Assembly: GCA_025267735.1 (NCBI GenBank)
Contig: CM046299.1
Coordinates: 16,390,232-16,454,231, forward strand
Reading direction: 5' to 3'
Source of the DNA: Mactra quadrangularis
Lineage: Eukaryota; Mollusca; Bivalvia; Venerida; Mactridae
DNA: 64,000 bases
The position numbers were made by a program, and so were the translations under genes. The notes below the pieces were generated by a model. That model did no database searches, was not told the DNA's origin, and saw only the letters and a program-made list of their open reading frames with translations. Below are positions 22,931 to 34,800 of this stretch, in pieces (within the stretch, counting starts at the first letter, position 1; each line of letters starts with the position of its first letter).

Positions 22931-23339
22931 ATATACAGCAACATATGTCTCATATGTTCAATGTTTATAAATACGATAAAAATAAGAATGCCCTGAAACA
23001 ATGCCATGCTTACATACTATATGTCATACAGAACACATCAAAGCAAAAAAAATATGTCATAAGTGTGACTTCATAAGTGTGACGTCATACATGTACTTGT
23101 TGATCATGTGTCTACTAAATAAACATAAGCATCTAGCAGATGTTTGTTTCTCAAAGATTTAAGTAATAAGCTGTGTCATGATTTGAAGTATAACAGTTCT
23201 ATTATAGTGAGAAAGTATGGGCATATAATTTTGTGCAAATAAGTGAAGAAGTGGCTCTTGTAATTAATTGCATTTTAAGGTCAATATTAGAAGATGCCTT
23301 GTCATATTTGTTACAAAATGTAGCCATAATAGTCTACAG
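22931..23339. other. Unique spacer between arrays A and B
   Basis: About 400 bp without tandem structure. It carries the repeated phrase CATAAGTGTGACTTCATAAG but no exon. Confidence 0.4.
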
Positions 23340-24750
23340 TATGGATCAGCTCATCAAATCTATAAATATATGGATAATCTAATCTGGGTTGGATGTATAT
23401 GGATAATCTTTTCTGGATCCGATATATAAGGATAATCAAATCTGGGTTGGGTTTATATGGATCATCTTATCTGGGTTGGGTATATATGGATAATCTAATC
23501 TGGATCAGATGTATATGGATAATAATTTCTGGGTTGGATGTATATTGATCAGCTAGTCTGGGTTGGTATTTATTGATACTTTCATGTGTGCTTATAATTT
23601 ATGGATAATGGTATATGAATTATCTCATCTGGGTTGGGTGTACATGGATAATCGTTTTGGGTTGGGTATATATGGATCATCTCATCTGGGTTGGGTATAT
23701 ATGGATAATCTCATCTGGGTTGGATGTATATTGATCAGCTTGTCTGGGTTGGTATTTATGGATACTTTCATGTGTGCTTGGTATTTATGGATAATTTCAT
23801 GTGGGTTGGGTATTCATGGATATTTTCATGAGGGTAAGGTATTCATGGATATTTTCATGTTGGTTTATTACTTATTGATAAGTTCATGGGCATTTGGTAT
23901 TTATGGATAATTGCATGTGCTTTTTGTATTTATTGATAATTTCATATTATGCGTTTGGTATTTATGGGAAATAATATATGAATCATCTCATCTGGGTTGG
24001 GTGTATATGGATAATATAATCTTGGTTGGATGCATATGAATCATCTCATCTTGATGAATCATCTCATATTGGTTGGATGTATATTGATCAGCTAGTCTGG
24101 GTTGGTATTTATGGATACTTTCATTTGTGTTTGGTATTTATGGATAATTTCATGAGGGTTTGGTATTAATGGAAAATTTCATGTTGGTATATCACTTATT
24201 GATAATCTCATGGGCATTTGGTATTTATGGGTAATTTTATGTACATTTTTCATTCATGTGTGACTTCATGTGGGTTTGGTATTTATGGATAATTTCATAT
24301 AAGCTTGGTATATATGGATAATTTCAGGTGCATTTGGTATATATGGATAAATTCATGGGCGTTTGGTATTTTTTGATATTTCCATGTGCCTTTTGTATTC
24401 ATGGAAAATTTCATATGCGTTAGGTATATGTGGATAAAGTCATGTGTTGTTGGTATTTAAGGATAAATTCCTGGGCATTTGGTATTTTTTGATAATTACA
24501 TGTGTCTTTGGTATCCATGGTTATTTCATAAGCATTAGGAATTGATGGATAATTTAATGTGCCTTTAGTATTTATTAATAATTTCAAGTGGGTTTGGTAT
24601 TTATGGATAAATTCATAATTGATTGGTATTCATGGAGAATTTGAGTATATACATGTATTATAAATGTCATAAGCGTATGGTACTTATGGATAATTTCATG
24701 TGGCTTTGGTTTTCATTTATTATTTTATATGCGTTTGGTTCATTACAAAC
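23340..24750 (+). repeat. Array B, about 30-36-bp units
   Basis: Tandem units such as TATATGGATAATCTCATCTG followed by GGTTGGATG. They shift towards a TTTATGGATAATTTCATGTG plus GGTTTGGTA form at the right. The frame at 23563-23910 is just the translated repeat. Confidence 0.9.
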
Positions 24751-26640
24751 ATTCTGGGCACAAACAAAAAAGTTCACTAATGTGAATGTTAGTAGAACAG
24801 AACAGAACAATTATAGCTTTATGTATAAAAAAATAGTTGGGTTTCTTACATAAGCAACATGTACTTTATTTTTTACTTAATTTACCTTTAAATATAACAA
24901 ACAATATTGACCAACAAGATGCTACATTATTGTTAATGATAGTATAACAGAGCAGAATAGAACAATTACATTTATAAAAAATAATTGGGGTTCTTATATT
25001 AGCAACATGTACTTTATTTTTAACTTAAATCACCTAAAAATATAACCAACAATATTGACCAACAAAATAATACATAAATGTTAATGTTAGTAGAACAGCG
25101 CAGAACAGAACTGAACAATTAAAGCTACATGCATAAAACAAAAAAAAAGTTTTATATTAGCAGCATTGTGCTTCATTTTTACTTTATTGGTGTTAAATAT
25201 AAAGAATTTCTTAACATATATTTGGGGCAACTACTAAATGGTACATAAATGTTAATGTTAGTAGAACAGAACAGAACAATAAAGCTACTTGTAAAAAGAT
25301 AATTGAGATTCTTATATTAGCAACATGTACTGTATTGTTTGCTTAATTAATAAATTTTATACATGTAAGTGATGGATGATACAAAAAACAACTTTAAAAT
25401 AAGTAAATTAATATTAGTGTTGTTAGTAAGTATGGCCTCCAAAACCTCCCCTTACAGCCATACCCTTACCGCCTTAACACTAAGAACTATAAACTATGCT
25501 TACAAAAAATATACTAAAAAAATACAAACTTAAGAATTGTTAATATGACAAAACTCAAAAATTAATAAACTAATGTTAATGTTAGTAGAACAAAACAGAA
25601 CAGAACAATGATAGCTACATGTATATGTATAAAAATAATTGGGTTTGTTATATTAGCAACATGTACTTTATTTTTTACTTAAATGACATTAAAATATAAC
25701 CAACAATATTGACCATTAAATAATACATAAATGTTTATATTAGTAGAACAGAGCAGAACCGAACAAGTATAGCTACATGTATAAAAAATATAAGGTCTCT
25801 TACATTAACAACATGTACTTTATTTTTTACTGAATTGACCTTACATATTACCAGAAATATTGACCATCAAATAATACATAAACGTTAATGTTAGTAGAAC
25901 AGAGCAGAACAGAACAGAACAACTATAGTTACATGCATTAAAAAAAGGATCTTATATAAGCAGCATTGTAATTCATGTTTCATAACATATATTTTATGGG
26001 GCAACAACAAAATGGTTCATAAACGTTAATGTTAGTAGAACAGAACAGAACAATTAAGCTACAAGTATAAAGATAATTGAGTTTCTTATATTAGCAACAT
26101 GTACTATATATTTTTTACTTTATAAAATTTATACATGTAAGTGAATGATGAAAAAATACAAAAAACTTGAAAATAAGTAAATTACTATTAGTGTTGTTAG
26201 TAAGTATGGCCTCCAAAACCTCCCCTTATAGCCATACCCTTACCACCTTAACACTAAGAACTATAAAATATGCTGCCTTAAGACATTATAAAAATAAACT
26301 AAAGAAAAGTTAATTTAACAAAACAAAAAAACTTATAAACTAAGGTTTATGTAATTAGTAAATATGGCCTCCAAAACCTCCCCTAACAGCCATACCCTTA
26401 CCGCCCAAACACTAAGAACTATAAATTATGCTTCCTTAAGATATAGTTAAATAACTAACTAAAGAGTTGTTAGTAAGTATGGCCTCAAAAACTTCAAAAC
26501 AGCGATACCAGAAACCACCTAATATTAAACACTGAGCACTAAAAATTTTCATCTTGAAGATACGTTTAATATTAGAAACCTAAATCTTTTCAAAAAAAAA
26601 TTGTTGAAATAAGAAACAGAAAGATAAAAAATTAAGTACT
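24751..26640 (+). repeat. Array C, about 150-bp units with AGAAC runs
   Basis: Units contain TTAATGTTAGTAGAACAGAA, variable (AGAAC)n, TATAGCTACATGTATAAAAA, CTTATATTAGCAACATGTAC and AATATTGACCAACAAAATGA. The right part carries copies of a conserved hairpin segment (see 25423-26518). The block ends with GAAATAAGAAACAGAAAGAT, as does array C'. Confidence 0.9.
25423..26518 (-). other. Four copies of a glycine-rich terminal-exon-like segment (block 1)
   Basis: Minus-strand segments at 25423-25472, 26197-26246, 26356-26404 and 26470-26518. The first three read GKGMA(V/I)RGGFGGH(T/I)Y followed by TAA, with only conservative replacements. The fourth, at the upstream end in minus orientation, follows a TTTAATATTAG acceptor-like sequence, starts GTGGTTTCTGG and is frameshifted. 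The same DNA forms a hairpin (TAAGTATGGC against GCCATACCCTTA). It could be duplicated last exons of a Gly-rich protein, or simply a structured repeat. Confidence 0.35.
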
Positions 26641-28815
26641 ATATTTCCACTATTTCTATTTTCTAGTTCATATATACAATTTTCTACTATTTCTATTTTT
26701 ACATTAATTTATCCATCATTTCTATATTCGTGCTATATTTTGTTCATCATTCTTATATTTCTATATTCATACTATAATTTGTTTATCATTCCTTTCTCTA
26801 TTCATTCTATATTTCGCTATTATTTCTAAATTTCTAACTCATGCTATATCTTGTTCATCATTCATTTTGTCATGCTATTTTTTGTTTATCATTTTTATAA
26901 TTATGCATATTATATTTTGTTCATCATTTCTAAATTTTTATATTCATGCTACATTTTGTTCATCATTTCTATATTCATGCTATATTTTGTTCATCATTCC
27001 TTAATTCATGCAATATTTTGTTCATCATTCCTTAATTCATGCTATATTTTGTTCATCATTTCTATATACATGCTATATTTCGTTTATCATTACTATATTT
27101 CTGTATTTATGCTATATATTGTTTGTCATTTCTATACATGCATTTCTTTTTTCATACAATATTTTGTTCATAATTTCAAAAGTCATGCTTTATTTTGATC
27201 ATCATTTCTATATTTCTATATTCATGCTATATTTTGTTCATCATTTCTATAAACATGCTATATATTGATTATCATTTCTATATTTCTGCATTTCTGCTAT
27301 ATTTTGTTTATCATTTCTATACATGTATTTCTATTTTCATTCAATATTTTGGTCATCATTTCTTTATTGATGCTATATTTTGTTCATCTTTTCTATATAA
27401 ATGCTATATTTTGTTTATCATTTCTATATTTCTGCATTTATGCTATATTTTGTTTATCATTTCTATACATGTGTTTCTATTTTCATTCAATATTTTGTTC
27501 ATCATTTCAATAGTCACGCTATATTTTGTTCATCATTTCTATTTTTCTATATTCATGCTATATTTGGTTCATCATTTCTTTATTTCTCAATTGATGCTAT
27601 ATTTTGTTGATCTATTTTGTTTCTATACTCTTGCTTTATTTGTTCATCATTTCGATATTTCTATATTCATGCTATATTTTGTTCATTCAAATCATATTTC
27701 TATATTCATGCTATATTTTGTTCATCATGTCTAAATTTCTGTATTCGTGCTACATTTTTTTCATCATTTTTATATTTCTATATACATGCAATATTTTGTT
27801 CATAATTTCTATTATACTTTATTCTTAAACATTTTGTTGATCATTTCGATATTTGTGCTAAAGTAAGTTCATCATTTCTATACTTCAATATCCATGCCAA
27901 GTTTTTTTCATTATTTCTATATTCATGCTATATTTTGTTCATCATTTCCATATTCATGCTTTATTTTGTTCATCATCTTTATTCATGCTTTATTTCGTTC
28001 GTCATTTCTATATTCATCCTACATTTTGCTAAACATTTCTATTTTTCTATATTTATGCTATATTTCGTTCATCATTTCTATATTCATGCTGTACTTTGTT
28101 TATCATTTTTATGTTTCTTTATTCATGCTATTTGTGTTCATCATTTCTATATTTTTATATTCATTTATATTAAGTTCATCATTTCTATTTTCGTGCTGTA
28201 TTTTGTCTATTATTTCTATATTTTTTTATTCATGCTATATTTTGTTCATCATTTCCATATTTTATATTTATGCTATATTTTATTCATCAATCATTTCTTT
28301 TTTTATGCTATATTTTGTTCATCATTTCTATATTCTATATCCATGCTATATTTTGTTCATCATTTCTATATTCATGCTATATTTTGTTCATCATTTCTAT
28401 ATTCAATTTCCATGCTGTATTTTGTTCAGCATTAATTTATCAATGCTATATTTTGTTTTTCATTTCTATATCCGCGATATATTTTTGTTTATCATTTCTA
28501 TATTTCTAAACTTTTGCTATATTTTTTTATCATTTCTATATTCCTATATTCATGCTATATTTTGTTCATCATTTCTATACTTCTATAGTCATGCTTTATT
28601 TTTCATCATTTCTATATTAACGCTATATTTTGTTCATCATTTCTACATTCATGCTTTATTTTGTTTATCATTTCTTTATTTCTATAGTTATGCTATATTT
28701 TGTTCATCATTTCTATATTTCTAAACTTCTGCTATATATTTTTATCATTTCTATATTTCTACATTCATGATATATTTTGTTCATCATTTCTATACTTCTA
28801 TATTCATGCTTTATG
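26641..28815 (+). repeat. Array A', first part of the second A block
   Basis: Same family as array A but mainly the 31-bp form with TTCATGCTATATTTTGTTCA and TCATTTCTATA. It contains three copies of a longer variant with ATTTCTATACATGTATTTCT spaced about 160-180 bp (27120-27500). Open frames here, such as 27894-28724, are repeat artefacts. Confidence 0.9.
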
Positions 28816-29239
28816 CTCATCAAATACAAAATATTGAAATAAAAAATGTTATTTAAACCATATTGCGCCCCTGATATCTTTACTGAATTGAAATGTTAAC
28901 AAGTACAAGCTTGGTATCCCTCGGTAATTATTTGCTTACACAGGTTTTACCAAATATAAGTTAAATACATTAGCTGTTCTGTAATATTCATTTGGATCAC
29001 CTTGACCTTTTAATTCATAAATTAATAACACATGGCCAAGAAGTTCCAAACGTTGTAATCTCCAGTAATAAAGAGGGGAAATTAGGTGCTTAACTTCTTT
29101 AAATATCAACATTTAAGAATTCAATAATACATATGGAAGGAAAATCTAGATTTGATTATCTCCCTTAGATATACTGTACGAAGAATTTTATCAAGTCATT
29201 GACTAAAACATTTGGAGGGTACTATATTAACATTTGTTT
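28816..29239. other. Unique spacer between A' and A''
   Basis: About 420 bp of non-repetitive DNA with no recognised exon. Confidence 0.4.
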
Positions 29240-31865
29240 TTGTCTTTCTTAGCATGAAGAGCATACATTTTCTATTCATCATTCCTATATTCATACTATA
29301 TTTTGTTCATCATTCCTTTATTCATACTATATTTTGTTCATCATTCCTATATTCATACTATATTATGTTTATCATTTCTATTTTTCTATATTCATGCTAA
29401 ATTTTGTTCATTATTTCTAATCTTCTGTATTCATACGGTTTTTTGTTAATTATTATTATATTTTATATTCATGCTATGTTTGGTTTGTCATTTTTATATT
29501 CATTCTGTATTTCTGATTTCGATATTCATGATACATTTATTCATCATTTCTTTATTTCTAATTTCATGAATTATTTTGTTCATCGTTTCTATATTCATGC
29601 TATATTTTGTTCATCATTTCTATATTCATGCTATATTTTGTGCATCATTTCCATATTCATGCTATATTGTGCTCATCATATCTATATTCATGCTATATTT
29701 TGTTCTCAATTTCTATATTCATGTTATATTTTGCTCATCATTTCTATATTCATGCTATATTTTGTTCAACATTATCATATCAATATTCATGCTATTTTTT
29801 GTTCATTATTTCCTAATTTCATCATTTCTATGTTCATGCTATATTTTGTGCATCATTTCCATATTCATGCTATATTTTGCTCATCATATCTATATTCATG
29901 CTATAATTTGTTCATTATTTCTATATTCATACTATATTTTGTTCATCTTTTCTATATTCAGGTTAACTTTGTTCATCATTATTATATTTCTGTATGCATG
30001 TTATATTTTGTTCATTATTACTATATTTCTGTATTCATGCTATATTTTGTTCATCATAACTATATTTCTATATCCATGCTATATTTTGTTCATCATTACT
30101 GTATTTCTACATTCAAGCTATATCTTGATCATCTTTTCTATATTCATGCTATATTTTGTTCATCATTTCTTCATTTTATATTCATACTATATTTTGTTCA
30201 TCATCCCTTTTTTCTATATTCATAATACATTTTGTTTATTATTTTTATTTTTCTATATTGATGCTATATTTTGTTCATCATTCCTATATTCATACTATAT
30301 TTTGTTCATCATTTCTATATTGATGCTATATTTTGTTCATTATTTCTCTATTCTTGCTATATTTCGTTTAACATTTTTATATTCATGCTATATTTTGTTT
30401 ATCATTTCTATATTTCTATATTCATGCTATATTACGTTCATTTTTTCTATATATTAATGCTATATTTTGTTTAACATTTCTATATTCATGCTGTATTTTG
30501 TTCATCATTTCTATATTTCGTTATTCATGCTATATTTTGTTCATTGTTTCTATATTCATGCTATATTGTGTTCATCATTACTATATTGCTATATTCATAC
30601 TATAATTTGTTCACCATTCCTATGTTTCTATATTTTTACTATATTTTGTCATCATTCATATATTCATGCTATATTTGTTTATCATTCCTATATTTCTATA
30701 TTCATACTATATTTTGTTCATCAGTTCTATTTTTTTATTTATGCTTAATTTTGTTCGTCATTTCTATATTCATACTATATTTAGTTCATCATTTCTATAT
30801 TTCTATATTCATGCTATATTTTGTTTATCATTTCTATATTAATGCTATATTTGTTTATCATTTCTATATTTCTCTTTTCATGCTTTATTTTGTTTATCAT
30901 TTCTATATTTCTCTATTCATGCTATATTTTGTTCATTATTTCTCTATTCATGCTATATTTTGTTTAACATTTTTGTATTCGTGCTTTATTTGTTTATCAT
31001 TTCTATTTTTCTACATAAATGCTATATTTTGTTCATTTTTTCTATATTCATGCTATATTGTGTTCATTATTACAATATTTCTATATTCACACTATAATTT
31101 GTTCACCATTCCTATGTTTCTATATTATTACTATACTTTGTTCATCATTCATATATTCATGCTATATTTAGTTCATCATTCCTATATGTCTATATTCATG
31201 CTATATTGTGTTCATTATTACTATATTTCTATATTCACACTATAATTTGTTCACCATTCCTATGTTTCTATATTATTACTATACTTTGTTCATCATTCAT
31301 ATATTCATGCTATATTTAGTTGATCATTCCTATATGTCTATATTCATACTATATATTGTCCATCATTCCTTTATTCATACTATATTTTGTTCATTATTTT
31401 TATTTTTCTATATTCATGCTATATTTTGTTCATCATTCCTATATTTCTATATTCATGCTATATTTTGTTCATCATTCTTATATTTCTAAATTCAAACTAT
31501 ATTTTGTTCATTATTCCTATATTTCTATATTTCTATATTCATACTATATTTTGTTCATCATTTTTATTTTTCTATATTCATGCCATATTAGTTCATCACT
31601 CCTATATTTCTATATTCATGCTATATTTTGTTTACCATTCCTATATTTCTATATTCATACTGTATTTTGTTCATCATTCCTATATCTAGATTTAGGGATA
31701 TCCATTCTATATTTCTATATTCATGCTATATTTTGTTCAGCTTTCATATATTCATGCTATATTTTGTTCATCATTTCTATATTCATACTTTATTTTGTTC
31801 ATTATCTCTTCATTTCTATATTCATACTATATTTTGTTTATTATATCTATATTTCTCAGTATGTT
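29240..31865 (+). repeat. Array A'', second part of the second A block
   Basis: Same 31/39-bp family. A 148-bp higher-order unit (CACACTATAATTTGTTCACC, then TATTATTACTATACTTTG) occurs at about 31088 and 31236, with a related one near 30598. Long frames at 29404-30457 and 30544-31245 are repeat translations. Confidence 0.9.
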
Positions 31866-31929
31866 TACTGATTTTATGCTTAAACTTTCTTTATTATACA
31901 ATTTTTGAAATATAAATTAAACACAACTT

Positions 31930-32045
31930 AAACAAATCACCTGAGACCCAGCCAATTAACTCCCACTGAGACTTGAACTCAGAACTCCTCATGACATAGA
32001 GACTGATCATTAGCACAAGGTGTTTTGCATTAAACTAAAAGAGTG
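31930..32045 (-). mobile_element. Second tRNA-derived SINE head
   Basis: On the minus strand a box A-like TTTAGTTTAATGC near 32035 and a box B-like GAGTTCAAGTCTC near 31976 are separated as in a tRNA gene. The sequence between does not make a convincing tRNA fold. It differs from the 998-1300 family. Confidence 0.45.
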
Positions 32046-32689
32046 TCATGTCGCTGGTCCCAAGTGATATGCAGCAGCATGCAACACATTGATAAACTTT
32101 TACTTCGAAAGAGTTATATTAGTTGAAAAGTGAATTTTGATCATAAACTCCATCCAACAGAGCTTGACTGATACTTATTTATGTATATTGATGGGTAGTG
32201 TGTTTGATTTGTACAATAATTATCAGAGAATTTATCATATTAATGGATTATTATTCTTGATAACTATCATGGTCACTCCTTGTTTATCCAGACTTGTGAC
32301 TGGCTTACATGATACAGTTAGATCATTTAAGAACTAACACATCAATATAAGGTCAAGTTACCCACATAAAGCAATAGTCAGTGCAACTCAGGGTGGGTGA
32401 GTAGAGGTGGGGCTTGTCTTAACTCTAACTCTTAAGTCGCACCGTTTTGACATACGACATATACACGAAACATAGTGACGAAACACTATAGATAATGTAT
32501 ATGTGTGCATACATATCCTTTGTCACCAAGGCAAATGAACACTGACCCCGACGGATGCATTGGGTACGGACTCCGTTAGGAGTAGGACCTCAATCAAGAG
32601 CGCTGCGACCATTGCCGTAACCTGTGGTCTTATCTCAAGACGGAGTGTATGCATTTTTCATATGCAAACTAAAACTAAGAGACATGGAA
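32046..32689. other. Unique spacer before array B'
   Basis: No tandem repeat or exon is seen. A short run of ATCTC pentamers at 32698-32720 marks the start of array B'. Confidence 0.4.
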
Positions 32690-34800
32690 TATTATGGATC
32701 ATCTCATCTCATCTCATCTCATCTGGTTTTGGTATGTATGGATCTTCTCATCATGGTTGGGTATATATGGATCATTTCATCTGAGTTGGATGTATCAGGG
32801 CAATCTTATCTGGGTTGGATGTATATGGATGATCTCATCTGTGTTGGATGTATATGGATGATCTCATCTGAGTTGGATCTATATGGATGATCTAATCTGG
32901 TTTGGGTGTATATGGATGATTTTATCTGGTTTGGATGTATATGGATGATCTCATCTGAGTTGGATGTATATGGATGATCCCATCTGAGTTGGATGTATAT
33001 GGATGACCTTATCTGGTTTGGATGTATATGGATGATCTTATCTGGTTTGGATGTATATGGATGATCTTATCTGAGTTGGATGTATATGGATGATCATATC
33101 TGGTTTGGATGTATACGGATGATCTCATCGGTGTTGGATATAAGGATGATTTTATCTGGTTTGGACGTATATGGATTATCTTATCTGGTTTGGATGCATA
33201 TGGATGACCTCATCTGGTTTGAATGTATATGGATGATCTCATCTGTGTTGGAAGTATATGGATGATCTTATCTGGTTTGGATGTATAAGGATGATCTTAT
33301 CTGGTTTGGTTGTATATGGATGATCTATCAGTGGTGGATGTACATGGATGATCTTATCTGGTTTGTATGTATATGGATGATCTTATCTGGTTTGGATGTA
33401 TATGGATGATCTTATCTGAGTTGGATGTATATAGATGATCTCATCTGGTTTGAATGTATATGAATGATCGGATCTGGTTTGGATGTATATGGATGATCTC
33501 ATCAGTGTTGGATGTATGTGAATGATCTTATCTGGTTTGGATGTATATGGATTATCTTATCTGGTTTGGATGCATATTGATGATCTCATCTGTGTTGTAT
33601 GTATATGGATGATCTTATCTGGTTTGGATGTATATGGATGATCTCATCTGTGTTGGATGTATATGGATGATCTCATCTGTGTTGGATGTATATGGATGTT
33701 CTTATCCTGTTTGGATGTATATGGATCAGATAGTCTGGGTTGGTATTTATGGATATGCGTGCATGTATGTTTGTCATTTATTGATAATTTCATGCGGGAT
33801 TAGTATTCATGGATATTTTCTGGGTTGGGTGTACATGGATCAGCTAGTCTGTTGGTATTTAGGGATACTTTCATGTGTACTTGGTATAAATAGATAATTT
33901 TATATGGATCATCTCATCTGGGTTGGATGTATATGGATCAGATAGTCTAGGTTGGTATTTATGGATATACGTTCCTGTGTGTTTGGTATTTAAGGATAAT
34001 TTCATGTTGGATTGGTATTTATTGTTATTTTCAAAGTGGTTTATTATTTATTGATAATTTCATATGCTTTTGGTATTTATGGGTGATTTTATATGGATCA
34101 TCTCATCTGGGTTGGATGTGTATGGACAATCTTATCTGGGTTGGATGTATAAGGATAATGTCATCGGGGTTGGATGTTTATGGATTATCTTATCTGGGTT
34201 TGATGCACATGGATCAGCTAGTCTGGTATATATGGATAAATTCATGTGTTGTTGGGCATTTGGGACTTTTTGATGAGTTCATGCGTGTTTTGTATTAATG
34301 GATAATTTCATAGGCATTAGGTATTGATGGATTATTTTATGTGCCGTTAGTATTTATCAATAATTTCATGTGGGTTTGGTATTCATGTATAATTTCATAT
34401 GAGTTTGACATTTATGATTAATGACATAAGCATACGGTACTTATGGATAATTTCATGTGGATTAGGTATTCATGTATAATTTCATGTGGGTTTGGTATTC
34501 ATGTATAATTTCATATGGGTTTCGCATTTATGATATATGTCATGAGGGTATGGCACTAATGAATAATTTTATAAGGGTTTTGTATTTTTTCATGTAAATT
34601 TTGTATTTATGGATAATTGCATGTGCCTATTGAATTGATTGGTAACTGCATGTGTGTTTGGTATTCTTGGATAATGCCATAAGCATTAAGTATTGAAAGA
34701 TAATTTCATGTACCTTTATTATTTTTACATAATATTATGTGCGTTTTGTATTTATGGATAAAATTCATGGGCATTTGATATTTTTTATAATTTAATGAGC
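32690..34800 (+). repeat. Array B', second B block
   Basis: The left part is a regular 30-bp unit, GATGTATATGGATGATCTTA followed by TCTGGTTTG, about 35 copies. The right part changes to the TTTATGGATAATTTCATGTG form, the same internal order as in array B. Confidence 0.9.

Noticed and set aside
27894..30457. Several 180-293-codon open frames resembling multi-pass membrane proteins
   Set aside because: All lie wholly within repeats A' and A''; the apparent membrane segments are repeat units rich in Phe, Tyr and Ile.
32624..33897. Open frames with repeated LDVYGLSYLVW-type peptides
   Set aside because: Direct translations of the 30-bp repeat B', with competing frames and no unique sequence.
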